Part shown: positions 1 to 8,638 of the stretch, one piece after another
How positions within the stretch are numbered: position 1 is the stretch's first letter
How the letters are laid out: every line of letters begins with the position of its first letter
NCBI GenBank assembly: GCA_039908095.1
Contig: JAMOBJ010000001.1
Span: 1-64,000, forward strand
Direction: 5' to 3'
DNA: 64,000 nt
DNA from: Nitrospirae bacterium YQR-1
Lineage (GTDB): Bacteria; Nitrospirota; Thermodesulfovibrionia; Thermodesulfovibrionales; Magnetobacteriaceae
Notes under the pieces: generated by a model
Told to the model about the DNA's origin: nothing
Database searches by the model: none
What the model saw: the letters and a program-made list of their open reading frames with translations, nothing else
Made by a program: the position numbers and the translations under genes

Positions 1-77
1 TCGACCCATACGCCGCTATAAGAGAGGGATAATAAGCAGGGATCCCAATTATCCTATTATCTCCTTTAATTTCAACA
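1..77. repeat. 77-bp exact direct repeat, copy 1 (matches 5183-5259)
   Basis: Bases 1-77 match 5183-5259 base for base; they diverge at base 78 (a) versus 5260 (t). The second copy holds the last ten codons and stop of the permease gene plus 45 bases downstream. Starting exactly at base 1 and being exactly 77 long is what a de Bruijn assembler with k=77 leaves at a contig end, so an assembly origin is a serious possibility; a real duplication of the permease 3' end is the alternative. Confidence 0.9.
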
Positions 78-544
78 ATAAATTTCTGCCCCTTCATATC
101 CGACTCAACAAAGCCGATATCCACGCTTGAGGTGTTTATCATATCCACTATTTTTTTGGTGTTTCCGATTTTAAGATTAACCCGTGCCCTCGGGTTGATT
201 TTCATAAAGTCGGCAATAATCTGCGGAATGAGGTAATTTCCTATTGTCAGGCTTGCCCCTACCCGAATGCTGCCCTTTGTCAGCCCTGTAATCTTACATA
301 TCTTCTTTTCTGCGTCCCCGTACAGGGATAAAATGTCTTTGGCATACCTGTAGAGAATCTCACCGGCAGGGGTCAGCGCTATGCTGTTTGTTGTCCGGTC
401 AAAGAGTTTTGTGCCGTAATACTCCTCAATGACCTGTATCTGGGCGCTTACCGCCGGTTGAGTCAGATGGATTATCTCAGAGGCTTTTGAAAAACTCTTC
501 AGCTCCGCTACCGTGCAAAAAACTCTTAACTTATAGTCTTCCAT
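1..544 (-). CDS. LysR-family transcriptional regulator (partial, 3' end beyond or broken at window start)
   Basis: Reading the minus strand from the ATG at 544 gives an open frame of 181 codons to the window edge with no stop. It begins MEDYKLRVFCTVAELKSFSK and continues with the classic LysR winged helix-turn-helix (SKASEIIHLTQPAVSAQIQ, LFDRTTNSIALTPAG, about residues 18-66), then a long linker helix and the start of the periplasmic-binding-like effector domain (GSIRVGASLTIGNYLIPQII; VDIGFVES). LysR proteins bind DNA as tetramers and respond to a small molecule; the ligand here cannot be told. A full family member is about 300 residues, so roughly 120 are missing. The last 25 codons lie in a 77-bp stretch that recurs at the 3' end of the permease gene (5183-5259), so either the gene really overlaps a convergent permease copy or the window starts at an assembly joint. 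Confidence 0.85.
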   Translation of the reverse strand, partial: MEDYKLRVFCTVAELKSFSKASEIIHLTQPAVSAQIQVIEEYYGTKLFDRTTNSIALTPAGEILYRYAKDILSLYGDAEKKICKITGLTKGSIRVGASLTIGNYLIPQIIADFMKINPRARVNLKIGNTKKIVDMINTSSVDIGFVESDMKGQKFIVEIKGDNRIIGIPAYYPSLIAAYGS

Positions 545-617
545 CGCTTCCCTGCACACCTCCTACGAATCTCTCTCCATGTAGGAGTATCCCGATGGTG
601 AATCCTCCCGCCGATTT

Positions 618-757
618 ATACCAAGTAGCAGTCAAAAGAGTAACGAGGCGGCAAGGAGAAAGCGACACCTCCCCTTACAGGGGATTCCCCTTTGGGGAGA
701 CGTCAAGGAGCTTTCGACGAAGCCAACAAAGTTAATCGAATGAATGCAACTTGGTAT
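618..757 (+). mobile_element. MITE-like element, copy A (140 bp)
   Basis: The element starts ATACCAAGTAGCAGTCAAAA and ends GAATGCAACTTGGTAT, so the ends are imperfect inverted repeats of about 28 bp. Inside are GAGGCGGCAAGG and GTCAAGGAGCTTTCGAC, which pair in a long hairpin, with a G/C-rich tip (CTCCCCTTACAGGGG followed by CCCCTTTGGGG). TA dinucleotides border both ends, as for Tc1/mariner-IS630-type MITEs, but no longer target duplication is clear. No protein is encoded; the predicted short frame through it is not a gene. Other copies lie at 10272-10397 and 33541-33680, with a half copy at 32328-32380. Confidence 0.85.
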
Positions 758-781
758 TAGCACCTCTTGAGGCCGCCTCCC

Positions 782-889
782 TTATGCCGGTAAACCACTC
801 TTTTCCGCTATCAGTTTCCCTACATTATGGGCAGCCTCAAGGTGCAAATCCTCTGTCTCTCTACCGCCTACTACACCTATTATTACCAC
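782..889 (-). pseudogene. N-terminal remnant resembling a TIGR00725/SLOG (Rossmann-like) protein
   Basis: Directly downstream of glnA on the same strand, a GTG at 889 opens a 35-codon frame: VVIIGVVGGRETEDLHLEAA then HNVGKLIAEKSGLPA and a stop. The pattern IGVVGG, about ten residues, A..VGKLIAE is how SLOG/TIGR00725 proteins begin (the usual continuation is a GG-rich nucleotide-binding loop). Only this first strand-helix unit remains, and the MITE at 618-757 lies just downstream, so the gene was probably truncated. The identification rests on one short motif and could be chance. Confidence 0.35.
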
Positions 890-899
890 AAATTATATC

Positions 900-2312
900 T
901 TAAATATCATAGTAGAGGAAAAACTCGTATGGGTGAGGGCGCAGTCTCATTGCGTCCACCTCGTTGGTTCTCTTATATGATATCCACGTTTTAAGGGAAT
1001 CCTCGGTAAAGACGTCTCCCTTTAACAGAAAGTCATGGCCGGCCTCAAGATTATTCAAAGCCTCATCAAGGCTACCCGGCATCTGGGGCACTGAGGCCAG
1101 CTCCTCCGGCTCAAGATCATACAGGTCCTTATCAAGAGCCTCACCCGGGTCTATTCTGTTTTGCACACCATCAAGGCCTGCCATCAACATGGCGGCAAAG
1201 GCAAGGTACGGGTTACAGGATGGATCAGGATATCTGACCTCACATCTTTTAGCCTTTGGGCTCTGGGAGTACATGGGGATTCGGATTGAGGCCGAGCGGT
1301 TTCTTGCCGAATAGGCCAGATTTACCGGTGCTTCAAACCCCGGCACCAGTCTCTTATAGGAGTTGGTTGTAGGGTTGGTTATAGCGGCCAGTGCCCTTGA
1401 GTGCTTAAGAATTCCGCCAATGTAGTGCAGGGCCATCTCACTGAGACCCGCATAGCCGTCCCCTGCAAACAAAGCTTTACCGTCTTTCCACAGACTCTGA
1501 TGAGTGTGCATACCGGAGCCGTTGTCACCAAAGAGCGGTTTAGGCATAAAGGTCACTGTCCTGCCGTTTTTAAAAGCTACGTTTTTAATTACATACTTAA
1601 ACATCATCACAAAGTCCGCCATCTTTACAAGCGGGGAAAACTTCATGTCTATTTCACCCTGTCCCGCTGTTGCCACCTCATGGTGCTGTGCCTCTATCTC
1701 TATGCCGCACGCCTGAAGCACCATACACATCTCAGAGCGAAGGTCCTCAAATACATCTGTTGGTGATACCGGAAAGTATCCCTCTTTAAAACGGGGTTTG
1801 TAAGCAAGATTTGGTTTTTCGTCACGCCCTGAGTTCCATATCCCTTCGATGGAATCTATATGGTAGTAACCCTCGTGAGCTTTCTGGTCAAAGCGCACAT
1901 CATCAAAAATGAAAAACTCCGCCTCAGGGCCGAAATATGCAGTATCGGCAATCCCTGTTGACTTCAGATAGTTTACCGCCTTCATTGCAATGTAGCGAGG
2001 GTCACGGCTGTAGGATTCCTTTGTTATCGGATCCAGAATATTGCATATAAGGTTTAACGTGGTGTGCAGCCTGAAAGGATCAATAAAAGCCGATGTCGGG
2101 TCAGGAAGTAACAACATATCGGAAGCATTGATGGCCTGCCAACCCCTTATGGATGATCCGTCAAAACCAAAGCCCTCCTCAAAGGACTCCTCCTTCAATT
2201 GACCTATCGGCACTGATAGGTTCTGCCACACTCCGGGAAAATCAACAAACAGTAAATTCACCATTACAACATTTCTTCTCTTGGCTAGCTCAAGTACCTC
2301 TTTTGGCGTCAT
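900..2312 (-). CDS. glnA: Glutamine synthetase type I
   Basis: Makes glutamine from glutamate, ammonia and ATP in the cytoplasm; the main entry of ammonium into biomass. The 470-residue length is that of dodecameric GSI. Seen: the N-terminal beta-grasp domain with [12 protein letters not shown], metal-ligand region [23 protein letters not shown] (ATP and glutamate binding), [20 protein letters not shown], and [10 protein letters not shown]. Tyr398 in DLYDLEPEE is at the position adenylylated by GlnE in the GSI-beta type, so covalent control is likely. It is the last gene of a minus-strand operon after glnB (34 bp upstream) and a class I amidotransferase, so PII and GS are made together. Start ATG at 2312. 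Confidence 0.97.
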   Translation of the reverse strand: MTPKEVLELAKRRNVVMVNLLFVDFPGVWQNLSVPIGQLKEESFEEGFGFDGSSIRGWQAINASDMLLLPDPTSAFIDPFRLHTTLNLICNILDPITKESYSRDPRYIAMKAVNYLKSTGIADTAYFGPEAEFFIFDDVRFDQKAHEGYYHIDSIEGIWNSGRDEKPNLAYKPRFKEGYFPVSPTDVFEDLRSEMCMVLQACGIEIEAQHHEVATAGQGEIDMKFSPLVKMADFVMMFKYVIKNVAFKNGRTVTFMPKPLFGDNGSGMHTHQSLWKDGKALFAGDGYAGLSEMALHYIGGILKHSRALAAITNPTTNSYKRLVPGFEAPVNLAYSARNRSASIRIPMYSQSPKAKRCEVRYPDPSCNPYLAFAAMLMAGLDGVQNRIDPGEALDKDLYDLEPEELASVPQMPGSLDEALNNLEAGHDFLLKGDVFTEDSLKTWISYKRTNEVDAMRLRPHPYEFFLYYDI

Positions 2313-2346
2313 TTGTTTTCTAAACCTCCATTTCTTAAGTTTTTTC

Positions 2347-2709
<363 letters not shown>

Positions 2710-2714
2710 TTATG

Positions 2715-3392
2715 TTATGTTCCAAAAAATTCACCATAAAAATCCATAGCACGCTTTAAATACGAATCAAAAATCTCATCGGTTTGTTTCCTTAACTCCC
2801 CGAGGTCAACGTTCTCTGTGCTCATCCACTCCATAACCATTTGCTTGTTGACTTCCATGTGAAACTGAAAAGCATACACTGTGTTTTTGTACTTAAACGC
2901 CTGGTTAGGGTAGAGCTCCGAGGAAGCAAGTCTCAGCCCTCCCTCGGGAATATCAAAAGTTTCACCGTGCCAGTGGAATACTTTTAGTGTTGATGTCTCC
3001 GGCACTATGAGTTTTGAAAAAGCGCTGTCGTCAATACCTGCGGCTGTTGCTTTAATGTTATACCAGCCTATTTCTGGAGCCGGCCCCCTATAGACCCTCT
3101 GCCTTAAAACTCCGGCTATCATCTGAGCGCCCAGGCAAATCCCCAGAACCCTTTTCCCTTTATCTATGAACTCCCTTACCAGTGCCTCTTCCAGTTTTAA
3201 AAAAGGGTACTTCTCCGTGTCGTTAACACTCATAGGGCCCCCAAGTATTACAAGGGAATCAAACCCCTCCGTCTCTGGAATTTTCTCTTGTTTCAGATAA
3301 ACTATTTTATAGGCGATGGAATTACTGTTAAGGTAATCCACAATAGTGCCGGGGCCCTCGTTAGCTATGTTTTTCACTATCAGGACTGACAC
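2715..3392 (-). CDS. Class I glutamine amidotransferase (GMP synthase-like GATase1 domain protein)
   Basis: A stand-alone GATase1 protein of 225 residues. The catalytic triad is visible: nucleophilic Cys in GICLGAQMIAG (about residue 95), His in FQFHMEV and the Glu two residues later. LVILGGPMSVND forms the oxyanion-strand region. Such proteins hydrolyse glutamine or gamma-glutamyl amides; the acceptor is unknown, since no synthetase domain is fused. It begins with GTG at 3392 behind GGAGG, and is the first gene of the run amidotransferase-glnB-glnA, which hints at a role in glutamine or gamma-glutamyl turnover. Relatives include PuuD/YfeJ-like hydrolases, so exact chemistry is open. Confidence 0.85.
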   Translation of the reverse strand: MSVLIVKNIANEGPGTIVDYLNSNSIAYKIVYLKQEKIPETEGFDSLVILGGPMSVNDTEKYPFLKLEEALVREFIDKGKRVLGICLGAQMIAGVLRQRVYRGPAPEIGWYNIKATAAGIDDSAFSKLIVPETSTLKVFHWHGETFDIPEGGLRLASSELYPNQAFKYKNTVYAFQFHMEVNKQMVMEWMSTENVDLGELRKQTDEIFDSYLKRAMDFYGEFFGT

Positions 3393-3531
3393 CGCATAAC
3401 CTCCATTGTGGCCATAGTTTGCACAAAATCACAGTATTCTAACAAATGAACGTTTAAAAATACATAGCTATTTATTATTTTGCTATAATAATAAATAACA
3501 AGCAATAAAAATAAATTTTTAAGGAATGTAT

Positions 3532-5214
3532 ATGAACAAACTTTTAGCCTCCGCCATATTTTTTCTTTCCGGCTTTATGCTTGCCATATATCCACACTTT
3601 CTGCTTCCACTTAGAAACTTTGTAAGTACCGCCAAAGCTAATGTCCTAAATATCTGCTTTATCCACTATCACCCTGAGTTATATCTTGGTATCGGCGCTA
3701 TGGCTGCCGCTATTTTATCATTTAAATACAAAAAAATTCACTTTATTTCAATTTTAATCTCCGCCGCTGCACTAATCCATGCTCTTACCCTAAACCCTGT
3801 AAGCTACTACTTGTCTGAAAAGGAAATTTTAGTGGCAGCCAATACCGTATCCATAAGGGCACATTCCGGTATTAAGTATATGATCTTAACCATTGCCGCC
3901 GTTATGCTTTTAACTTCACTCTGTGCTTTATTAAAAAAACAAAAAAAACTGTCCCCAAAAATCAGTATCTTTCTCTATGCACAGGCTAATCTTAAAATGT
4001 GCGGATTTCGCAGCAGCGCTCTCATTGCTGCTGTCTCAGTGGTTACGATAGTGACGCTGGTATCATTTTCTGTGTTTGAGACGGTTAAAAAAACTCTCAC
4101 ACTGTCCGCTTCCAGGCTAAAGGCTGATGTTGTGGTTGTGCCTCAGGGGAAAGAAACCGAGGCCTTTAATCTTATCACAAGGGGAGAGCCCTCGCTGTTT
4201 TATTTTGATGAGGGCGTGTATGAGAAACTCCTTAAGGTGCAGGGCATAGGCGAGGTATCCCCGCAGTTATACCTGCAGCCTTTTTCTTACGAGATTGAAT
4301 CTGAAATTGAGAAAGTGCTGATAGTGGCCATTGACCCTGAACATGATTTCATAGTGGGGCCATGGATTGAGTACTCAATCGGGCAGGCAGCCGGACTGAG
4401 CGTTGGTTATAAAGTGAAGTATTATCCCGGACAGGAGATTAAATTATTTGGCAAGAAGCGAAAAATTACCGCAGCCCTGACTCCCACAACAGTCGGTTAT
4501 CTCGATTATGCCGTTTTTATTGCCGTCAATGAGGCTAAGGAGTTTATAACGGAATACAAAAAAATGCCTGCCCCAAAGGTTCCCAAAAAGCCGCTGCCCG
4601 GTATGGATTTTATGGATACTAATCAAAACGACACCCCCGACCTCTCTCTGTTGAACCCCGATACGTTCTCAGCCGTTTTCATAAAAGCTGACAAGGGAAT
4701 GTCGGTTAAAGCGCTGACACACAATATATATGAAACGGTCAAAGGCGTATCGGTAATAGACCTAAACGTAACATCTAAAGAGGAGAAAAAACTCCTGATG
4801 TCCAAAGCCAAGCCGCTTATTATTCCGGCAATAACGGTTATACTGTTTAGTGCTGCGATATTATTTACAGCTTTTTCATTAATTGTAAATGAGAGACGGC
4901 GGGAAATCGGCATGATTCGAGCGCTGGGAGCAAAACGCTCCGGGGTTTTCTACGGAATAATCATTGAATCGCTGTTAATCTCTTCAATCGGCTGGTTTTT
5001 AGGTATCATCTTTGGTAACGCTATATTTTTTGCGGTAAAAAATACGATAATGAGCAGCCTCGACCTGCTCTACATCCGGCCCTCACTTGCCTCGATAATT
5101 TCTGTTTTAGCGCTGACTTTTACCGTAAATATTGCAACCACCCTATTTGCCGTTATAACCCCGGCCATCAGCGCATCAAGAATCGACCCATACGCCGCTA
5201 TAAGAGAGGGATAA
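3532..5214 (+). CDS. FtsX/MacB-type ABC transporter permease with an extra N-terminal membrane domain
   Basis: A 560-residue membrane protein. The first ~140 residues contain about four hydrophobic segments and a His-rich ICFIHYHPELYLGIGA region; this part faintly resembles DUF4418, which I cannot verify. From about residue 165 it is a standard FtsX permease: one helix (ALIAAVSVVTIVTLVSF), a ~200-residue extracytoplasmic MacB-like domain (about 190-410), then three helices, with the cytoplasmic coupling segment ERRREIGMIRALGAKRSGVF and the usual C-terminus SRIDPYAAIREG. Start ATG 3532 is preferred over 3526 because AAGGA sits six bases before it. No ATPase gene adjoins it here, so its partner (LolD-like) must be elsewhere or upstream of the window. 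The last 31 bases are also found at the window start. Confidence 0.88.
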   Translation: MNKLLASAIFFLSGFMLAIYPHFLLPLRNFVSTAKANVLNICFIHYHPELYLGIGAMAAAILSFKYKKIHFISILISAAALIHALTLNPVSYYLSEKEILVAANTVSIRAHSGIKYMILTIAAVMLLTSLCALLKKQKKLSPKISIFLYAQANLKMCGFRSSALIAAVSVVTIVTLVSFSVFETVKKTLTLSASRLKADVVVVPQGKETEAFNLITRGEPSLFYFDEGVYEKLLKVQGIGEVSPQLYLQPFSYEIESEIEKVLIVAIDPEHDFIVGPWIEYSIGQAAGLSVGYKVKYYPGQEIKLFGKKRKITAALTPTTVGYLDYAVFIAVNEAKEFITEYKKMPAPKVPKKPLPGMDFMDTNQNDTPDLSLLNPDTFSAVFIKADKGMSVKALTHNIYETVKGVSVIDLNVTSKEEKKLLMSKAKPLIIPAITVILFSAAILFTAFSLIVNERRREIGMIRALGAKRSGVFYGIIIESLLISSIGWFLGIIFGNAIFFAVKNTIMSSLDLLYIRPSLASIISVLALTFTVNIATTLFAVITPAISASRIDPYAAIREG

Positions 5215-5259
5215 TAAGCAGGGATCCCAATTATCCTATTATCTCCTTTAATTTCAACA
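5183..5259. repeat. 77-bp exact direct repeat, copy 2 (matches 1-77)
   Basis: Identical to bases 1-77. It spans the last ten codons and stop of the permease gene and 45 bases after it. Read on the minus strand, both copies give an open frame that continues the LysR protein in copy 1. Confidence 0.9.
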
Positions 5260-5300
5260 TCGTTACTCGTTTTTCTTACCTCTATGCCGGATTTCGAATA

Positions 5301-5332
5301 TTGACAAAACCATGACTTTGGCGCAATAATAC
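5301..5332 (+). promoter_or_regulatory. Putative sigma-70 promoter giving a leaderless Uma2 mRNA
   Basis: TTGACA at 5301-5306 is a consensus -35. An AT-rich -10-like stretch (AATAAT, 5325-5330) follows at 18 bp, and the ATG at 5336 is only five bases after it. No Shine-Dalgarno sequence fits between, so transcription would start at or next to the AUG. The second Uma2 gene has the same arrangement. Confidence 0.5.
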
Positions 5333-5335
5333 ACC

Positions 5336-5854
5336 ATGACTGCAGGGACCATTGAAAGAGATTTAGAATTAACGGAAATTATTAACGGAGAGGAAATCAT
5401 GGGGCCTAGTCCTTTTATGAGACATCAATATATTGTTCTTAATTTAACAGATATCATACATAATTACGTTAAAAAGAAAAACCTCGGCAGATTATATATA
5501 GCTCCCCTTGACGTAATATTTGAGGAAGGAGTAAACAGGCTCCAACCCGATATCCTCTTTATAAAGAAAGAAAATTCACATATTGGACAGGACTGGGTTC
5601 GAGGTGTACCGGATATGGTCTGTGAGGTAATATCTTCAGGCAGTTATGAGATGGATACAGCAGTTAAGAAGGCTATATATGAGAAATACAAGGTGCCGGA
5701 GTACTGGATAGTTATGCCTGAGCCACAAACCATTGAGATATTAACCATCGCAGGTGATAAGTATAAACTACATTCCTTTGCAGCACTTGAGGGCATTGTT
5801 ACATCTAAAGTCATAGAAGGGCTTTCAGTTAACATTTCTGATGTATTTGAATAA
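5336..5854 (+). CDS. Uma2-family (DUF820) putative restriction-type endonuclease, copy 1
   Basis: A 172-residue protein of the Uma2/DUF820 family, which has a PD-(D/E)XK nuclease fold and occurs in many copies in cyanobacteria and some environmental bacteria; the biological target is unknown. Seen: N-terminal EIINGEEIMGPSPFMRHQ, the Asp of RLQPDILFIKKEN, the Glu of MVCEVISSGSYEMDT, and the conserved Lys plus signature KKAIYEKYKVPEYWIVMPE. It is about three-quarters identical to the gene at 9329-9847, and a 40-bp stretch near the start is almost unchanged at DNA level, pointing to recent duplication or conversion. It stands alone with its own promoter. Confidence 0.88.
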   Translation: MTAGTIERDLELTEIINGEEIMGPSPFMRHQYIVLNLTDIIHNYVKKKNLGRLYIAPLDVIFEEGVNRLQPDILFIKKENSHIGQDWVRGVPDMVCEVISSGSYEMDTAVKKAIYEKYKVPEYWIVMPEPQTIEILTIAGDKYKLHSFAALEGIVTSKVIEGLSVNISDVFE

Positions 5855-5908
5855 TCACCCCCAATTAGAAGTGGAATTAGACGATTGAATGGCAGCTGGG
5901 TATAACAA

Positions 5909-7033
5909 TCAAAGCGGCTCAATCTCAATAATAGTGACCTCAGGCGGGGCTAAAAGCCGTATGGGAGGCCCCCAGGTGCCTGCCCCGCGATTTACATATA
6001 TGGATGAGCCGTTATGAAGCTCACTGAAACCGGTGTTGATTTTAAATATCAATTGTGGAAAAATGTTATATGGAAAAATCTGTCCCTTATGAGTGTGTCC
6101 CGAGAGCTGAAGATCGAACAGACCGGTTGCCGCCTGATTTATTAAAGGCTTGTGTTTAAGTAAAATATTGTATTTAGCCTTAGGCAGTGACAAAAGCAGC
6201 TCTGTTTCCGATTTTGTTAAAGAGATATTAAATCTGCTTATTTCGTTGTCATCTACTCCGGCAATACTAATAAAACCGGAAGTTACCGCCTCATTTCTCA
6301 ATACTCTAAAACCGGATTTTTCAGTAAACTCCAGTGCTTCATCAAGCCCTGCATACAGTTCATGATTTCCAATTACTGCAAATTTGCCGGAGGGCGGTTT
6401 AAGCGCCTTAAAAAGCTCTGACAGGCCATCCAGATGATCCAGCTGTCCGTCAACCAAATCTCCTGTTGATACTATTATATCGGGATTTTCTCTTTTAAGG
6501 ATTAAGGTTATTGGTTTTAGCCTGCTTTCACGGACAAGAAGACCTGTGTGAACATCTGATATCTGGGCAATTTTTATTTTTACAGCTCCTTTGGGAAGCT
6601 TTGGAGTTTTTATTGTAACCCGCTCTGTTCTTATCATACGGGCATCTATGAAGGCATAGACATAGGCTGAAAGTGTAATGATTAGAGAAATAAAAAAAAA
6701 CGTCCGTTCTGTAAAATTCATGGCTGAAAATTTTGAAATAAAACCTGAGCTGCATATTGTTTTTGTGATTTGCAAAAGCACCGAAACAGGAATAAAAATA
6801 ACTATCAGTCCCATCCACGTATAACCGGTGTACGCACTTAATGCCGCAGCATTTGTATAGCCATACTTTTCTAAGACTCTTATGACTATTGGGCCGGCCA
6901 CCATTAATACCATAAAAAAAACTATGAAAAGTCTCAGAAAGAGCGGCATGGTTAGCGCAGCAGTTATCCGGCTGTAAACATAGATGTGCATGGAGCCATA
7001 AACCACCACAAAAATGATTATAAACAACTTCAA
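5909..7033 (-). CDS. Membrane-anchored metallophosphoesterase (YkuE/calcineurin-like)
   Basis: 374 residues. Residues 1-140 carry four to five hydrophobic helices (FIIIFVVVYGSMHIYVYS, LRLFIVFFMVLMVAGPIVIR and others); the rest is a calcineurin-like phosphoesterase with the full metal-binding set: DVHTG, GDLVDGQ, GNHELYAG, and the late LSGHTHKGQIFP. Relatives such as YkuE act on phospholipids or related phosphoesters at the membrane; the substrate here is not known. It is convergent with the first Uma2 gene and divergent from the YgbA-like gene. Confidence 0.9.
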   Translation of the reverse strand: MKLFIIIFVVVYGSMHIYVYSRITAALTMPLFLRLFIVFFMVLMVAGPIVIRVLEKYGYTNAAALSAYTGYTWMGLIVIFIPVSVLLQITKTICSSGFISKFSAMNFTERTFFFISLIITLSAYVYAFIDARMIRTERVTIKTPKLPKGAVKIKIAQISDVHTGLLVRESRLKPITLILKRENPDIIVSTGDLVDGQLDHLDGLSELFKALKPPSGKFAVIGNHELYAGLDEALEFTEKSGFRVLRNEAVTSGFISIAGVDDNEISRFNISLTKSETELLLSLPKAKYNILLKHKPLINQAATGLFDLQLSGHTHKGQIFPYNIFPQLIFKINTGFSELHNGSSIYVNRGAGTWGPPIRLLAPPEVTIIEIEPL

Positions 7034-7143
7034 TGCTGCGTTAATCCTGACTTGCTGATTTTTATCATATTATTTAAAATAATAACATCTTACTCTATAA
7101 CATGGAAACAAAATAAAACAGCGAAAAGGGAGCAGCTGATCTG

Positions 7144-7476
7144 ATGTTTAAAATACAGAGAATAAAAATTGAAAAAAAAACAGTGGAAAAAATGATAACC
7201 CTCTACTGCAGGAAAAACCACAACGGCACAAAAGAGTCATTGTGTCCCGATTGCCTGAGCCTGCACGATTATTCCCAAGCCCGCCTTGATAAATGTAAAT
7301 TTCAGGATGACAAACCCAACTGCAAGGACTGCACCATACACTGCTATAAGCCCGATATGAGAGAAAAAATCAGAGCGGTTATGCGTTTTTCCGGTCCGAG
7401 AATGATTTTCAGAAATCCTATCCTATCCTTTTTACATGCAATTGACGGTATAGGCAGAAAAAAACAGAAATCCTGA
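7144..7476 (+). CDS. YgbA-like protein (nitrous oxide-stimulated promoter family)
   Basis: A 110-residue cysteine-rich cytoplasmic protein. It shows the family pattern: KMITLYCRKNH near the N-terminus, CPDCLSLHDYSQARLDKC, then CKDCTIHCYKPDMREKIR and VMRFSGPRMIFRNPILSFLH at the C-terminus. This matches PF11756; the E. coli member YgbA belongs to the NsrR nitric oxide regulon and is linked to recovery from nitrosative stress. The cysteines suggest metal or cluster binding, which is inference. Start ATG at 7144; stands alone between divergent and downstream genes. Confidence 0.85.
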   Translation: MFKIQRIKIEKKTVEKMITLYCRKNHNGTKESLCPDCLSLHDYSQARLDKCKFQDDKPNCKDCTIHCYKPDMREKIRAVMRFSGPRMIFRNPILSFLHAIDGIGRKKQKS

Positions 7477-7567
7477 GAACAGCCGGGTAGCGGTTAATAC
7501 CGGGTTGCAGTCAAAACTTTTGTTATATTCAAAATTGCGGGAAATGTTATAATCACAAATAAAAGCA

Positions 7568-8638
7568 GTGGATAAAGAGAAAAACATAAGATTTGCCCTG
7601 ATAGGCTGCGGCGCAATAGCCGATAAACATGTTACCGCCATAGGGCGGCTTGATAACGCCTCCCTCTGTGGCGCATATGATATTGACCCCAAAGCCGCCG
7701 AGGCTTTTACCGTCAAACACGGCATTAGAGCATACACCGATGTCGAAAAACTGATAGCAGAGGCCGGCCCTCACGTTTTAAACATACTTACCCCTTCAGG
7801 ACTCCACGGAGAGAACATTCTGGAGCTGATGAGATTTAACCGCCACTTTGTTGTTGAAAAACCATTTGCCCTCAGTCTCCTTCAGATTGACAAAATACTT
7901 GAGGAATGCGACAGAAGACGGATTAAAATATTTATAGTCAAACAAAACCGCTTTAACCCGCCCATTGTAAAACTCAAACAAGCGCTGGATAAGGGCAGGT
8001 TTGGTAAACTCGTGCTGGCCTCTGTACGTGTGCGCTGGAGGCGTGACGATACATACTATAAGGCAAAATCGTGGCGCGGCAGCTGGGCCTATGACGGAGG
8101 TGTGCTTACAAATCAGGCAAGCCACCACATTGATATGCTGATTTGGCTTATGGGGCCGGTTGAGAGCGTCATGGCAAAAACCGCAACAGCCCTTGTGGAT
8201 ATTGAGGCCGAGGATACAGGAGTTGCCATCCTGAAGTTTAAAAACGGTGCGCTTGGTATAATAGAGGCAACAACGGCAACAAGGCCGAAAGACCTTGAGG
8301 GCTCAGTGAGCGTACTGGGACAGAGGGGCACGGTAGTGGTCGGTGGATTTTTTATGAATGAACTGAAAACGTGGGAATTTCAGGAGCCGGATGAGGAAAT
8401 GGATGCCGATATCTGGGAAAATTATTCAACAGTGCCTAAGGAAAGTGCATGGAACCACACGGAGTTTTTTAAAGACGTGCTGCATAGCCTCACTCATGAC
8501 AAGCAGGGGCTTATCGGAGGCATCGAGGGACGTAAATCAGTGGAGCTGATACATGCAATGTATGAGTCCGTTGAGACCCAAAAAGAGGTGTTTTTATTAT
8601 TTACTCCAAAGAAGTGCCGTCTTGGTATCACAAAATGA
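7568..8638 (+). CDS. Gfo/Idh/MocA-family sugar dehydrogenase (WlbA/WbpB-like)
   Basis: An NAD(P)-dependent oxidoreductase of 356 residues. The N-terminal Rossmann fold shows IGCGAIADKH; the C-terminal half has the family motif VEKPFAL and KQNRFNPP. The next gene, overlapping it by four bases (ATGA), is a hexapeptide acetyltransferase. In the WlbA/WlbB and WbpB/WbpD pathways these two enzymes oxidise the 3-position of UDP-GlcNAc(A) and later acetylate the 3-amino group, making 2,3-diacetamido sugars for surface glycans. The aminotransferase of that pathway is not adjacent. The start is GTG at 7568, about 14 bases after a good TATAAT. Confidence 0.85.
   Translation: MDKEKNIRFALIGCGAIADKHVTAIGRLDNASLCGAYDIDPKAAEAFTVKHGIRAYTDVEKLIAEAGPHVLNILTPSGLHGENILELMRFNRHFVVEKPFALSLLQIDKILEECDRRRIKIFIVKQNRFNPPIVKLKQALDKGRFGKLVLASVRVRWRRDDTYYKAKSWRGSWAYDGGVLTNQASHHIDMLIWLMGPVESVMAKTATALVDIEAEDTGVAILKFKNGALGIIEATTATRPKDLEGSVSVLGQRGTVVVGGFFMNELKTWEFQEPDEEMDADIWENYSTVPKESAWNHTEFFKDVLHSLTHDKQGLIGGIEGRKSVELIHAMYESVETQKEVFLLFTPKKCRLGITK

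Noticed and set aside
487..735. 82-codon plus-strand frame
   Set aside because: It runs through the LysR 5' end antisense and MITE copy A; no ribosome site or protein-like composition.
3465..3500. AT-rich inverted repeat TATTTATTAT / ATAATAAATA upstream of the permease
   Set aside because: Low-complexity AT sequence gives such symmetry easily; it may just be part of a promoter.
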